A stretch of DNA of 64,000 nt from an uncultured Ruminococcus sp. (GCA_934463425.1 CAKSJP010000005.1:1-64000); one strand, 5' to 3'; counted from the first letter of the stretch, positions 52,125-62,469 are shown. The notes: generated from the sequence alone by a model not told the origin. Made by a program: numbers and translations.

Positions 52125-52883
52125 TTGAATTACTTAGAAGTTGAACACCTGCAAAAGCATTTTGGAGAAGTGCAGGTTTTGAAAGACATTTCCTTTTCTG
52201 TAAAGCCTGGAGAAGTTGTTTCGATCATCGGACCTTCTGGCTCAGGAAAATCTACGCTGCTTCGCTGCTGCACATTTCTGGAAACACTTTCCAGCGGCAG
52301 CATTTCCTATATGGGACAAGAAGCAGTCAGTGCAGAAGAGGGACGGAAACCGGTATATGCACCGAAAAATGAATTTCGCAAGATCCAGCATTATTTCGGG
52401 CTGGTATTCCAGAATTTTAATTTGTTTCCGCATTATTCTGTACTGCGGAATGTTACAGAGGCACCACGGCTGATCTTAAAGAAAAGCCGCGCAGAAGCAG
52501 AACGTACCGCCATGGAGCTTTTGGAAAAAGTGGGCTTGGCAGACAAGGCGAAGGCATATCCCTGTGAACTGTCCGGCGGTCAGCAGCAGCGTGTGGCAAT
52601 TGTACGCGCACTGGCAATGGCACCGTCGATCTTGTTTTTTGACGAGCCGACTTCTGCACTGGATCCAGAATTGACGGGAGAAATTTTAGAAGTTATCCGG
52701 CTTTTGGCAGATGACCATATGACCATGGTAATTGTGACCCATGAAATGAGTTTTGCAAAAGCGATTTCCAACCGTGTGATCTTTATGGCAGATGGGTATA
52801 TCGTAGAAGAAGGTGCTCCAGAACAGATTTTTGAGCGTCCAATGCAGGAACGTACCAAGCAGTTTTTGGCACATTATCAGTAA
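52125..52883 (+). CDS. Polar amino acid ABC transporter ATPase
   Basis: 252 residues from a TTG with AAGAGGTG upstream. Walker [16 protein letters not shown], signature [16 protein letters not shown], Walker [17 protein letters not shown]-loop VTHEMSFA. GlnQ type; slightly longer than its paralogue at 48086 through an insert after Walker A. Confidence 0.94.
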   Translation: MNYLEVEHLQKHFGEVQVLKDISFSVKPGEVVSIIGPSGSGKSTLLRCCTFLETLSSGSISYMGQEAVSAEEGRKPVYAPKNEFRKIQHYFGLVFQNFNLFPHYSVLRNVTEAPRLILKKSRAEAERTAMELLEKVGLADKAKAYPCELSGGQQQRVAIVRALAMAPSILFFDEPTSALDPELTGEILEVIRLLADDHMTMVIVTHEMSFAKAISNRVIFMADGYIVEEGAPEQIFERPMQERTKQFLAHYQ

Positions 52884-52925
52884 TTTTACAAATATGCATC
52901 AGGCAGGATATCTGCTTGATGCGAA

Positions 52926-52965
52926 ACAGCCGCAGACAGTATTTTCACTGTCTGCGGCTGTTTTT
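52926..52965. terminator. Bidirectional terminator between ABC ATPase and XRE gene
   Basis: Perfect 15-bp stem ACAGCCGCAGACAGT, loop ATTTTC, followed by TTTTT on the plus strand and overlapping the end of the convergent XRE gene. Confidence 0.92.
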
Positions 52966-54430
52966 ATTGTTTTATTTTGTTTGATGTCTGTATTTTTTCG
53001 TTTTTCGATTCCCGAAGCATTTTCTGATGAATCTGACACTGTTTTTGCAGAAGTGCTTCTGCCGTCTGTGGGTCGCTGAGAACTTTCATTTCCTCCAGAT
53101 ATTGCAGGTATGCCAGAATCGCCGAGGCGATGGATTTTTCCTGCAGTGTGATCAGGAGAAATTCGTTGTGAAAATTCATGATCAGAAGTATAGACCCTTC
53201 GCTCCAAATATCTATACCGTGGATATTTGTACGATCCATCAGCGTATCATGGATTAGTTGAAATTGACGGCGGCCGCTGTTGTGCGTCAGGATTTCTGAA
53301 AGCATCGCATAGCGCCGTTCTTTGCTCAAAGGCAAAGAAATGGACTCGGAGTATTCATAATAAATATCTTGCTGAAAAAACTCCTGCATTCCTTGTTCGG
53401 AAAAGATAATGTTTTCTCGTTTGGCCCGGGTAATGTATTCAATCAAATAGGAATAACAGATGTTGGCATTACAGCTCTCGTCCTCTGAAAGATACAGTGT
53501 CTGCAGATCGCGTTCTGAGATGCCGCTGGTAATACAAGGGTGCTTGGTGAGTACATATAGTTCTTCTCCAGTTCTTTCATTCAGCAGACCTCTTGTGCGG
53601 CTGAGAAATGAGAAGAAGTCTGTTATAGTTTGAAACCGCTGGCAAAAGGCATTGCTTTTCTGGAAGAGCGCCTCATATTGTTTTTCATATAACGCGATCA
53701 GATCCGGTTGGCTGAACCAGACCGCTTTGGTGCAGTCTCTGGAGATCGTTAATACGCCGTGCTCTGAAATTATGAAAAACGGAAAAAGCTGCTGCTCCAG
53801 CAATTCCGGTAAATGTCCGTAAATATAGCGGATTTCAGAATTGCCTGCACAGACAAATGGAAGCGCGTGTGAAAAAATATCCAGATTTACTGCAGAGACG
53901 CATCCGTTTTCCGGCTGTTCCATCCAGAACAGCCAATGCAGCACAGTGTTGTTTTTACAGGATGCAGCACAGCGGCCGAGGATGTCCATTAGATCGGTAT
54001 CCTCTGGCTGTACGGCCATATGTATACAGTTTGCATGACGGCAGAGACTTTGTACTACTGTAAGAACAGACATTTTGTCTGTATATATGTGCCCGTTTTC
54101 TGCGAAGCTTACCGGCTGCGATGCTTCTTCTGTTTGATATGGCTTTGGCTTTTGTACCTGGTACAGGCGTTCGATCGACATTTCGATCTGTTCGTAGGTG
54201 TGCCCGAATTTTGACATTTGATAAGAGAGACAAAGTTCTTTTTTGTCTCGTGGATTCAGCGCCATTGCTTCGGCAATCTGTTCTATCAGATCAAAATTCG
54301 GTGGTAGGATACCGCCGTTTTTGATTTTACTAAAACGTGATTTTCGGATGGAGAGCGCTTCGCACAATGTGATGGATTTGATGTGCTGCTGCTTCATAAG
54401 GCGATTCAGTGTTTCGCTGAAATGTGACAT
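52964..54430 (-). CDS. Large XRE-type transcriptional regulator
   Basis: 488 residues. The N-terminal helix-turn-helix (about 5-65: ETLNRLMKQQHIKSITLCEA, LSIRKSRFSKIKNGG) is XRE-like. The remaining 400 residues have no domain I recognise; they alternate helical and strand segments and contain a tail KNEKIQTSNKIKQ. A large effector or protein-binding region is likely. It lies downstream of the GH9 gene but has its own promoter. Confidence 0.75.
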   Translation of the reverse strand: MSHFSETLNRLMKQQHIKSITLCEALSIRKSRFSKIKNGGILPPNFDLIEQIAEAMALNPRDKKELCLSYQMSKFGHTYEQIEMSIERLYQVQKPKPYQTEEASQPVSFAENGHIYTDKMSVLTVVQSLCRHANCIHMAVQPEDTDLMDILGRCAASCKNNTVLHWLFWMEQPENGCVSAVNLDIFSHALPFVCAGNSEIRYIYGHLPELLEQQLFPFFIISEHGVLTISRDCTKAVWFSQPDLIALYEKQYEALFQKSNAFCQRFQTITDFFSFLSRTRGLLNERTGEELYVLTKHPCITSGISERDLQTLYLSEDESCNANICYSYLIEYITRAKRENIIFSEQGMQEFFQQDIYYEYSESISLPLSKERRYAMLSEILTHNSGRRQFQLIHDTLMDRTNIHGIDIWSEGSILLIMNFHNEFLLITLQEKSIASAILAYLQYLEEMKVLSDPQTAEALLQKQCQIHQKMLRESKNEKIQTSNKIKQ

Positions 54431-54475
54431 CTTTTCACTTCCGTTTTTCTGTGATCATTATTTTATCTGCCTTAC

Positions 54476-54504
54476 ATTATAGCATGTCCTCATTTCCTTC
54501 ACAA
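54476..54504 (-). promoter_or_regulatory. Promoter of XRE gene
   Basis: Minus-strand TTGTGA, 17-bp spacer, TATAAT, 45 bases before the start. Confidence 0.75.
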
Positions 54505-54524
54505 GACTTTTTAAGAATGTTTCC

Positions 54525-57173
54525 TTATCTTTTGCCATTTGAAGAAACTTTTTTCTTTCGCTTGATGATTTTGTAAATGAAAATTTCTACAAAGATTGCT
54601 CCCAGCAGCACAGCACCGAGTGTGATAACCAATGGTATTGGAAAACCAATGCTGTCTGCACTGCCGGAAACTGCATTCTTGCTGTGTTTTGATGCTTTTT
54701 TTGCAGTATCTGTGTTTTGCGCAGAAGGTGAGCTGCTTTCATTCGGATTACCGGCAGCTTCCAGAGATTCCTGTGCTGCTGATGCTGCACCGATTACGAT
54801 GCCGCCGTTGGTATCACAGAGGAATGCACTGAGCCATGCGAGAGGCGCATTCCAGTTAATGGTGCACTCGTTGACAGACCACGCTTCGATATTGTCCATG
54901 TAGCACTTTGCAGGTGCGATCTCGCCTTTTTTCCAACCGCTGCCTTTGACCCAGGGATCCTGCATGCCGGAGTTAGGGCCGCCGACCAATACGCCTGCTG
55001 GAGCTTCCGGATATTCTTCGGCGATCTGATGCGCCCAGTAGCGGTGGTGCGGATACTGTACCGAGTGGTCGCCATAGCCGGTAACATAGGAGATATCCAT
55101 CGGGTTGCGTCCCAGCAAATAGTCCGCAGCACTCATGACGCCGTCCAGATATTTCTGCTCGCCGGTGAGATCATAGGCGGCAGCTAGGATAATTGCGTTG
55201 TCGGCCACGAAGGAGTTGGAACCCCATACATATCCCTCATCGCTGTCAGAATTGCTTAGCTTGCTCTGTTCGTACGGCTGACCATATCCCTGTGCCGTTT
55301 CGCGTTCCAGGTGAACATCTGCGGCTTCGGATACTGCTTTTGCCGCTTTCTCCGAGAGCTTTTTGTCGGCATCCAGCGTCAGTGTCAGTGTGCCCAGAGC
55401 CGCCACATTGCCCCAATCGAAGCTGCCCGCTGTGCCGGAGTCCTCGCCGCCGGAGAGGGAGGTGGGTACAGAAAGGTAGTGGTCAGACTTTTCCATGTCG
55501 CTCTGATAGGATTTGTCGCCGGTGGTGCGGTACAGTTCGCATGCTGCCCAGTAAAACTCATCGGTGGCATCGTCATCCCCGTAAGGGCCGCCGCCGATGG
55601 ACTGATCCAGCGGGGCATAAAGGGCAGGGTTCTTTTTTGCAGCGGCATATGCTTTTTCCGCGGCATCCAGGCAGGTTTTTGCGAAGTCTTTATCATAGCT
55701 TTCCCAAAGCCGGGATGCCTGTGCCGCGCATGCTGCTAGATTCAATGTGGCGCACGTTGTAGGCGGCTTGATGATTCGCTCTTCGGTGTCGTCTGCCGGC
55801 GCCATCCCCAAGGCTGTCCACTTGATGTCATGCACCTTGTGGTATGCCATGTCCTTGTATTCGCCGTCCTGAACGATCATTTTCAGCATCCATTCCATTT
55901 CATAACGTGCTTCGTCCAGCAGATCCGGATAACCGTTATCCTGTTCCGGGAGCGACATAGTGCCGTCGGCGTAGGCATCTTCTGTGCCTTGGGAGACTGC
56001 GCGCTCATACTGGTTCTGCATCATCCATAGGGCAATGCCGCCGTTGACAACGTACTTTCCGTGGTCGCCGGCGTCATACCATCCGCCTGTGACATCCTGT
56101 GTGCCGCCGCTGCTCTGGAGATCATCCCAGTCTGTTGTGATTCGCGCAGTATCATTGGTATGACCTGCGGCATGTGCCAGTTTTTCTGCATCGCCGGAGG
56201 TGATATACTGACTTTCGATTTCCATTCCGCTGCGGTTCTGATAGAAATAATTCAGGGCATCATAGAGCATGCCGGAATAAGTATCCGTGCTGCCAATGGT
56301 GAAAGAACGGCTTACGGCATCGCCGGCTTTGAGGGTATATGTGCCTTCTTCTTTTACTTCTGAAAAGTCCAGTTTGTGCACCTTGTCACCGGAATCGGCA
56401 TCTTCTCCCATGGGTTCCGATTTCCCGGAATACACTTCTTTGCCGCTTTCGTCCAGGACAGAGAAGGAAATGGGTTTCTCAGAATCAGAGAGCAGCGTGG
56501 CACATTTTGCCGTGTACGGGAAATAACCGACCTGGTTCAGCACAATGTCAGAACGCTCCCATGCAGCAGGTGCAGCATAGTCGTACTTGTCGCTGTCCTT
56601 GCAGATCAAAGACATATTGTCAAAGGTGAATACTGTTCCTGCCGGGACGGTGTCACCGCCGATGTGAAATGCCCACTCCACTTCGGCAGTACGTTTTGCC
56701 GTGAAAGTTCCTTTTACAGAGACAGTCTGGTTTGCGGTGAGGCTTTGTACGTTCCAGTAGGCATCAAATTGACTGTCATCCGGGTTGCCGTGCCAGTCCT
56801 CGGTGAACGGCTCTGCCATATCGCCGATCTTGGTGTAATAGGTGCAGTTGTTGCTGGCAGTGATCTCGTATGCGACTTCATAAGTACAGCCGGACTCGAT
56901 GGTGAGCCCGCGGTGGCGGAACTGACAGTCCCAGCGATCCTCGCCGCCGTTGGATGCGCCGCCGGGGTTGACGATGGTGATCTGATAAACACCGTCTGTC
57001 ACTTCAAATTCCATTTTTCCGGGCGCAGATTCGCAGACGTGCCAGGGCAGTCCAACGCCGTTTTCAAAATCGGTTTGCCCCAACAGCTGTCCTGCGGAGA
57101 CCGGCAGCGCAGAAAGCGTTCCTGCTGCCAGAATGCCTGCCGTGACAGCACATAATATACGGTTTTGTTTCAT
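54525..57173 (-). CDS. GH9 endoglucanase with CBM4-like and Ig-like domains and a membrane anchor
   Basis: 882 residues. Signal peptide to about residue 28; CBM4/9-like module (about 30-190: LLGQTDFENGVGLPWHVCES, ending FDNMSLI); CelD-type Ig-like domain (about 205-295: IVLNQVGYFPYTAKCATL); GH9 catalytic domain (about 300-790) with the base Asp in GGWYDAGDHGKYVVNGG, the His block NPMDISYVTGYGDHSVQ and YPHHRYW, and the acid Glu in NECTINWNAPLAWL. Then a Ser/Asn-rich linker, one membrane helix (about 840-865) and a Lys-rich tail. ATG 57173 is chosen for GGAGG at 10 bp. It cuts cellulose while anchored to the cell. No dockerin is present. Confidence 0.94.
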   Translation of the reverse strand: MKQNRILCAVTAGILAAGTLSALPVSAGQLLGQTDFENGVGLPWHVCESAPGKMEFEVTDGVYQITIVNPGGASNGGEDRWDCQFRHRGLTIESGCTYEVAYEITASNNCTYYTKIGDMAEPFTEDWHGNPDDSQFDAYWNVQSLTANQTVSVKGTFTAKRTAEVEWAFHIGGDTVPAGTVFTFDNMSLICKDSDKYDYAAPAAWERSDIVLNQVGYFPYTAKCATLLSDSEKPISFSVLDESGKEVYSGKSEPMGEDADSGDKVHKLDFSEVKEEGTYTLKAGDAVSRSFTIGSTDTYSGMLYDALNYFYQNRSGMEIESQYITSGDAEKLAHAAGHTNDTARITTDWDDLQSSGGTQDVTGGWYDAGDHGKYVVNGGIALWMMQNQYERAVSQGTEDAYADGTMSLPEQDNGYPDLLDEARYEMEWMLKMIVQDGEYKDMAYHKVHDIKWTALGMAPADDTEERIIKPPTTCATLNLAACAAQASRLWESYDKDFAKTCLDAAEKAYAAAKKNPALYAPLDQSIGGGPYGDDDATDEFYWAACELYRTTGDKSYQSDMEKSDHYLSVPTSLSGGEDSGTAGSFDWGNVAALGTLTLTLDADKKLSEKAAKAVSEAADVHLERETAQGYGQPYEQSKLSNSDSDEGYVWGSNSFVADNAIILAAAYDLTGEQKYLDGVMSAADYLLGRNPMDISYVTGYGDHSVQYPHHRYWAHQIAEEYPEAPAGVLVGGPNSGMQDPWVKGSGWKKGEIAPAKCYMDNIEAWSVNECTINWNAPLAWLSAFLCDTNGGIVIGAASAAQESLEAAGNPNESSSPSAQNTDTAKKASKHSKNAVSGSADSIGFPIPLVITLGAVLLGAIFVEIFIYKIIKRKKKVSSNGKR

Positions 57174-57312
57174 TTTTTGCATTCCTCCTTTATGTTGTAC
57201 CATTCGCTTTAGAATGTTTTTCTGCAAGTGTATGTTTGTGTATTTTTTGCTTCAGCGGTGTGTGGTCAGATCGTACATCTTACACACAAGCTTTGTACAA
57301 TGTTGCTCCTCA

Positions 57313-57342
57313 ATTATAACATGCTTGCGGCACTTCTGTCAA
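57313..57342 (-). promoter_or_regulatory. Promoter of GH9 gene
   Basis: Minus-strand TTGACA, 18-bp spacer, TATAAT. The leader contains a degenerate ACACAAGCTTTGTAC palindrome (about 57270-57300). Confidence 0.75.
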
Positions 57343-57499
57343 TGCGGAGATTTCAGAGAGCATCGCAATATTTTTTCGTTGTGAAGAAACAAACCGTAAA
57401 TTTAACAGATCTGCCGGATTCTCTATTTCGCTTTGTTTGTTCAAAAACAAAAGAAACAGATACTTCATCAAAACAAATGTAAATTCTCGCCGAAAAAGC

Positions 57500-57528
57500 T
57501 AGACAATTCCACCGAAAAATTGTATAAT
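57500..57528 (+). promoter_or_regulatory. Promoter of the fucose operon
   Basis: TAGACA, 17-bp spacer, TATAAT, 158 bases before fucA. Confidence 0.75.
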
Positions 57529-57539
57529 GATATGTGACA

Positions 57540-57670
57540 GCACCGTGTTGAACCGTTTGGCGGTTTTGCGCGGCGTTTTGTGCTGTTTCAAAGCATGGCT
57601 TTTGAAGCAGGTTCTCACATGCCGGTTTTAGAATGTTTCCGGCATCAGACGAGACTCACGGGGTCTCATA
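57540..57670 (+). promoter_or_regulatory. Structured leader of the fucose operon
   Basis: Contains a 7-bp stem ATGCCGG/CCGGCAT (57619-57645) and a small GAGAC/GTCTC stem (57651-57667) just before the ribosome site CAGGAGG. Also a CCGTTTGGCGGTTTTG stretch like the dispersed palindrome. No T run; translation control is possible but unproved. Confidence 0.35.
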
Positions 57671-57685
57671 ACACAGGAGGTTCAT

Positions 57686-58375
57686 ATGAACGAGCAGGAA
57701 ATCAAAGAACAGCTCTGCGATGTCTGCCATAAAATGTGGCAGCTGGGCTGGGTGGCGGCAAATGACGGCAACGTTTCTGTAAAATTGGAGGACGGCACCT
57801 TTTTTGCAACGCCGACCGGTATGAGCAAGAGCTTTATCACACCGGACAAGCTGGTGCGGATCAACGACAAAGGCGAGGTACTGGAGGGCGCGCCGGGACT
57901 GCGGCCGTCCTCAGAGATCAAGATGCATCTCTGCTGCTATCGGGAACGTCCGGATGTAGGCGCAGTGCTGCACGCACATCCGCCGGTAGCTACCGGCTAT
58001 GCGGTGGCTAACAAAGCACTGGATGAATACACTATGATCGAATCGGTCATTGCTATCGGCTCTGTTCCGGTAACGCCTTACGGCACGCCTTCTACCGATG
58101 AAGTGCCCGAGGCAATCAAGCCGTATCTCCAGGAGCATGATGTCATGCTGCTGCAAAATCACGGTGCATTGACTGTAGGCGCAGATCTCATCACGGCATA
58201 TTACCGGATGGAAACCCTGGAGCTGTTTGCAAAGATCTCTCTGAATGCACACCTGCTGGGCGGCGCACAGGAGATCTCCCGGGAAAATATCGACCGTCTG
58301 TGCAGCATGCGCGCACAGTACGGCGTGACCGGAAAGCACCCGGGTTATAAAAAATATCCCAACGGACAGAACTGA
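57686..58375 (+). CDS. fucA: Class II aldolase, L-fuculose-phosphate aldolase
   Basis: 229 residues. Class II aldolase fold: NDGNVSVKLEDGTFFATPTG, zinc His pair in VLHAHPPVATGYA and third His in LLQNHGALTVGAD; acid Glu in SEIKMHL. It splits L-fuculose-1-phosphate into dihydroxyacetone phosphate and L-lactaldehyde. First gene of the operon, AGGAGG before ATG. Confidence 0.9.
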   Translation: MNEQEIKEQLCDVCHKMWQLGWVAANDGNVSVKLEDGTFFATPTGMSKSFITPDKLVRINDKGEVLEGAPGLRPSSEIKMHLCCYRERPDVGAVLHAHPPVATGYAVANKALDEYTMIESVIAIGSVPVTPYGTPSTDEVPEAIKPYLQEHDVMLLQNHGALTVGADLITAYYRMETLELFAKISLNAHLLGGAQEISRENIDRLCSMRAQYGVTGKHPGYKKYPNGQN

Positions 58376-58389
58376 GCGGAGGTCGGATT

Positions 58390-58833
58390 ATGCTGAAACA
58401 CATTCCGGCAATTTTGACACCAGAGCTGTTGAAAGTGCTGATGGAAATGGGACACGGGGATGAGATCGTGATCGCAGACGGCAATTTTCCTGGTGCTGCC
58501 ATTGCGCAGCGGCTGATTCGTCTGGATGGTCATGGCGTACCAGAGATCCTGGATGCCGTAATGCGCTTTTTTCCCTTGGACAGTTACACCGATAAGCCGG
58601 TAGGGCTGATGGCGGTTGTGCCGGGCGATCCGGTGAGACCCACGATCTGGGACGATTACCGGCGCATTCTGGACAAATACGAACCGAAACATGCCGAAAT
58701 TGAATACATTGAGCGCTTTGCATTTTATGAACGTGCGAAAAAAGCCTATGCTGTGATTGCTACAGGAGAAACGGCGATCTATGCCAACATCCTGCTGAAA
58801 AAGGGCGTTGTCCTTCCGGAGGAAGACGCATGA
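58390..58833 (+). CDS. fucU: L-fucose mutarotase
   Basis: 147 residues of the RbsD/FucU family: HIPAILTPELLKVLMEMGHG, DEIVIADGNFPGAAIAQRLI with the conserved His and Asp. It speeds anomer exchange of fucose. Starts 14 bases after fucA and overlaps the kinase gene by ATGA. Confidence 0.9.
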   Translation: MLKHIPAILTPELLKVLMEMGHGDEIVIADGNFPGAAIAQRLIRLDGHGVPEILDAVMRFFPLDSYTDKPVGLMAVVPGDPVRPTIWDDYRRILDKYEPKHAEIEYIERFAFYERAKKAYAVIATGETAIYANILLKKGVVLPEEDA

Positions 58834-60257
58834 TGCGCTATGTGCTGGCGCTGGATCTGGGCGCGTCTTCGGGAAGAGCTATGCTGGCAGGCTACGATGA
58901 AAAAACTATCACACTTCAGGAAGTGCACCGCTTTTCCAATGATCCCATCGTCAGGGATGGCAGGCTGTACTGGAACATCCCTCAACTGATGAAAGAGATC
59001 GAACAGGGAATGCAGGAGGCTTATGCAATCGCACCATATGAAAGCGTTGCTGTGGATACCTGGGGCGTGGATTACGGAATGCTAAAAGCAGACGGTACCC
59101 TCCTGGAATTGCCGCGGCATTATCGGGACAGCAGAACGAATGGCATTCTGGAGAAGGTTTCCGATGTGCTCTCACCGGAGGAACTCTATCGCCGGACAGG
59201 AACACAGGTCATGGAGATCAATACGCTGTTTCAGCTGATCTGTCAGCGGGACAACGGCGGTTTTGATGCCTGTGACAAGATCTTGCTGATGCCGGATCTG
59301 TTTGCCTATCTGTTGACCGGGACCATTTCCGCAGAGCGCTCTATTGCCAGTACAACGCAGATGCTTTCCGCGAAAACCGGTACATGGGACACTGCACTTC
59401 TGGAGCTTTTCCACATTCCTTCTCGCATTTTGCCGAAAATTGTGGAAAGCGGTTCAGATAAGGGTACTCTTTCGTCCGAAATGCAGAAAAAGCTGGGACT
59501 TCCGGCAATTCGGGTGACAGCAATCTGTGGTCATGATACCCAGTGTGCGGCTTTTGCTGCACCGGCAAAAACTGCGCAGCATATCTTTTTGAGCTGCGGT
59601 ACCTGGTCGCTGTTTGGAACAGAACTGGCTCAGCCGGTTTTGTCGGAACAGGCTGCTTCGCTGGCGCTGTCCAACGAGGTAGGATATGAGAAATGTGTGA
59701 CATTTCTCAAGAATATTATCGGATTATGGCTTCTGCAGGAATCGCGCCGGGAATATGCCCGTCAGGGACAGGCTTACAGCTTTGCAGAAATCGAATCCAT
59801 GGCGCGTCTGTCTCATGAACCGTCCGGTATCATTGACCCGGATGATCCGGTGTTTGTGCCGCCGGGAGATATTCCGGGCCGTATTCAGGCATACTGCCGT
59901 AAAACAGGGCAGCATGTTCCGGAAACACCGGGAGCGGTTTTTCGGTGCATCTATGAAAGCTTAGCGCGAAAGTACCAGAAGGCGTTGGAAGAACTGGAAA
60001 CCTGCACTGGAGAGACCTACCCGGTGATCCATATCATGGGCGGCGGCGTGAAGGATAGTCTGCTCTGCCAGATGACTGCGGATTTTTGTCAGCGTCTTGT
60101 GATTGCCGGCCCGGTAGAAGCTACTGTGTACGGCAATGCGGCGATCCAGTTTTTGACTTTAGGCGCAATTGCATCGCCCAAGGCGGCACATGACTGTATC
60201 GCCGCCTCTGAAACAATACAAAAATACCATCCGGGTGTTTTTCCCGGAGTGAACTGA
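58830..60257 (+). CDS. fucK: FGGY-family sugar kinase, rhamnulokinase-like; fuculokinase by context
   Basis: 475 residues. ATP domain LALDLGASSGRAMLAGYD, substrate domain WGVDYGMLKADGTLLELPRH, YRDSR, and VIHIMGGGVKDSLLCQMTAD. The sequence is more like RhaB than FucK, but it sits between fucU and fucI, so it probably phosphorylates L-fuculose. GGAGG seven bases before ATG 58830. Confidence 0.88.
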   Translation: MMRYVLALDLGASSGRAMLAGYDEKTITLQEVHRFSNDPIVRDGRLYWNIPQLMKEIEQGMQEAYAIAPYESVAVDTWGVDYGMLKADGTLLELPRHYRDSRTNGILEKVSDVLSPEELYRRTGTQVMEINTLFQLICQRDNGGFDACDKILLMPDLFAYLLTGTISAERSIASTTQMLSAKTGTWDTALLELFHIPSRILPKIVESGSDKGTLSSEMQKKLGLPAIRVTAICGHDTQCAAFAAPAKTAQHIFLSCGTWSLFGTELAQPVLSEQAASLALSNEVGYEKCVTFLKNIIGLWLLQESRREYARQGQAYSFAEIESMARLSHEPSGIIDPDDPVFVPPGDIPGRIQAYCRKTGQHVPETPGAVFRCIYESLARKYQKALEELETCTGETYPVIHIMGGGVKDSLLCQMTADFCQRLVIAGPVEATVYGNAAIQFLTLGAIASPKAAHDCIAASETIQKYHPGVFPGVN

Positions 60258-60277
60258 ATAAGAAATGAGGAAATGAC

Positions 60278-62077
60278 ATGTATCCTAGAATTGGTATTCG
60301 TCCCGTAATTGACGGCAGACAATTTGGCGTTCGGGAGGATCTGGAAGAACAGACCATGAACATGGCATACGCTGCCAAGGAACTGATCGAATCGAATCTG
60401 CGCTATCCTGATGGGACAAAGGTGGAGTGTGTGATCGCTCCCACCACCATTGGCGGCGGCGCAGAAGCATATGAATGCGAAACCTTTTTCCAGACCCAGA
60501 ATGTCTGCGCGACCTTGTCTGTCACGCCATGCTGGTGCTACGGCAGTGAGACCATGGATCTGAACCCGCTGACCATTAAGGCAGTCTGGGGCTTTAACGG
60601 AACAGAGCGTCCGGGCGCGGTTTATCTGGCTGCCTGCATGGCAGCACATGCACAGCGTGGTCTCCCGGCATTTTCCATCTATGGACATGATGTACAGGAT
60701 AAGGACGATCAGAATATTCCGGCAGATGTTCGGGAAAAGATCCTGCGCTTCGCAAAGTGCGCTGTTGCCGTTGGCGTAATGCGCAATAAAGCATATGTAG
60801 GACTGGGCGGTGTTTCCATGGGCATTGCCGGCTCGTACTGCAACTCCGACTTTTTTCAGAAGTACCTGGGCATTCGCGCCGAGTGGGTAGACCTGACAGA
60901 GATCCTGCGCCGCATCCATCTGGGAATTTACGATCACGATGAATATGAAAAGGCATTGGCATGGGTCAAGGAGAATTGTCCGGAGGGCTATGACGTCAAC
61001 AAAGATGTGCCCGAAGATAAAGAGATCGATCCATTTGGCATCAAGAAGCCCCGGACACCGGAAGAAAAGGCAAAGGAATGGGAATTTATTGTCAAGTTCA
61101 CACTGATCGTGCAGGACATTTTCTATGGCAATCCCAAGCTTTTGGAAATGGGCTGGGAAGAAGAGAGCCACGGCAGAAATGCCATTTTGGGCGGATTCCA
61201 GGGGCAGCGCATGTGGACAGACTGGCTTCCCAATGGCGACTTTACCGAAGCCATTCTCAACTCCAGCTTTGACTGGAACGGAAAGAAAGAACCGACCATT
61301 CTGGCGACAGAGAACGACGGCCTGAATGGTACTGCCATGTTGTTCGGCAAGCTGCTGACCGGTACGGCAACTATTTTTGCTGATGTCCGCACCTATTGGA
61401 GTCCGGAGGCAGTAAAGCGTGTGACAGGCGTAACGCCTACGGGAAAGGCTGCAAACGGCTTTATCCATCTCATCAACAGCGGTGCGGCTGCACTGGACGG
61501 CACTGGTGTCTGCAAGGATACAGACGGAAACGGTGTCATGAAGCCCTGGTGGAATGTGACAGATCCGGATATTCAGGCGATGCTGAAAGCCACAGACTGG
61601 GCACCGGCAAACCTGGGCTATTTCCGGGGCGGCGGTTTCTCCTCGCATTACCGCACTCGCGCGGAAATGCCGGTGACAATGATCCGTTTGAATATTCTCA
61701 ATGGTACACAGCCGCTGCTGCAAATTGCAGAGGGCTATACTGTTGATCTGCCGGATGAAATCCATAAGCCGCTGGATGAGCGTACCGACAAGACCTGGCC
61801 GACCACCTGGTTTGTGCCGAATCTTACCGGTGAGGGCGCATTTGCAGATGTGTATCATGTGATGGCAAACTGGGGTGCAAACCACGGCTGCCTGGCATAT
61901 GGACATATTGGTGCTGATCTGATTACGTTGGCAAGCATGCTGCGGATTCCGGTTTCCATGCATAATGTACCGGAAGAACGGATCTATCGTCCACACACCT
62001 GGAGCGCTTATGGCACAAAGAATCTGGAGGCAGCTGACTATCGCGCCTGCGCAGATTACGGCCCGATTTATCGATAA
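60278..62077 (+). CDS. fucI: L-fucose isomerase
   Basis: 599 residues, the usual size. [20 protein letters not shown] start; NACSDF-type metal blocks are represented by [37 protein letters not shown] and [17 protein letters not shown]. It converts L-fucose to L-fuculose using Mn2+. Last gene of the operon. No fucose transporter or regulator lies in the window. Confidence 0.95.
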   Translation: MYPRIGIRPVIDGRQFGVREDLEEQTMNMAYAAKELIESNLRYPDGTKVECVIAPTTIGGGAEAYECETFFQTQNVCATLSVTPCWCYGSETMDLNPLTIKAVWGFNGTERPGAVYLAACMAAHAQRGLPAFSIYGHDVQDKDDQNIPADVREKILRFAKCAVAVGVMRNKAYVGLGGVSMGIAGSYCNSDFFQKYLGIRAEWVDLTEILRRIHLGIYDHDEYEKALAWVKENCPEGYDVNKDVPEDKEIDPFGIKKPRTPEEKAKEWEFIVKFTLIVQDIFYGNPKLLEMGWEEESHGRNAILGGFQGQRMWTDWLPNGDFTEAILNSSFDWNGKKEPTILATENDGLNGTAMLFGKLLTGTATIFADVRTYWSPEAVKRVTGVTPTGKAANGFIHLINSGAAALDGTGVCKDTDGNGVMKPWWNVTDPDIQAMLKATDWAPANLGYFRGGGFSSHYRTRAEMPVTMIRLNILNGTQPLLQIAEGYTVDLPDEIHKPLDERTDKTWPTTWFVPNLTGEGAFADVYHVMANWGANHGCLAYGHIGADLITLASMLRIPVSMHNVPEERIYRPHTWSAYGTKNLEAADYRACADYGPIYR

Positions 62078-62342
62078 TTCCAATTTTTCTGCATGTACTT
62101 GCGGAATGCTGTTGGTGCGTTTTGTTTAGAGGCATCAACAAACTCTAAGAAGCTGGATACCGTACCTTCGGGGCGGATTCCATAAATTTCAGTTGCGCAT
62201 AGAAAGCCGTTCCCGGGATGCACCCTGGGGACGGCTTTCGCATTGCTTTGACTGCGGAGGATTCCGGCAGCGGCGGCATTTGCTGCAGTGCGGCGCAGGT
62301 CAACGCAGCAGCGGCAAGTTTACGTTTCCAAATGGGATGCAA
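62068..62342 (-). pseudogene. Frameshifted gene for a small secreted protein
   Basis: A TTG at 62342 with AAAGGAG upstream opens MHPIWKRKLAAAALTCAAL, a signal peptide. After a one-base shift near 62286 the next frame reads AAAAGILRSQSNAKAVPRVH, GNGFLCATEIYGIRPEGTVS and SFLEFVDASKQNAPTAFRKY, ending with stop at 62068 inside fucI's end. The two pieces join into a coherent secreted protein of about 88 residues. It is read as a frameshift mutation or a sequence error. The fucI terminator hairpin lies inside it. Confidence 0.45.
62202..62239 (+). terminator. Hairpin 3' of fucI
   Basis: GAAAGCCGTTCCC pairs with GGGGACGGCTTTC (one mismatch or wobble), loop of 12 bases. No clear T run; it may also be coding for the small minus-strand protein. 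Confidence 0.5.
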
Positions 62343-62440
62343 GAAGGCAGCACTCCTTTCGGGGCAGATTTATAGGCTTTCTGTATAGTATATTATGAAA
62401 TGCGCTGTAATATGTTCACGGCTGCCAGCGTTTCTGTCTG

Positions 62441-62469
62441 TTGACAAACTGTGTGCCAGGTGTTATAAT
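62441..62469 (+). promoter_or_regulatory. Promoter of deacetylase-cobA operon
   Basis: TTGACA, 17-bp spacer, TATAAT: full consensus, 97 bases before the start. Confidence 0.85.

Noticed and set aside
60089-62083. Long minus-strand open frame (664 codons) opposite fucI
   Set aside because: It is the antisense shadow of a clear L-fucose isomerase gene and has no ribosome site or recognisable domain.
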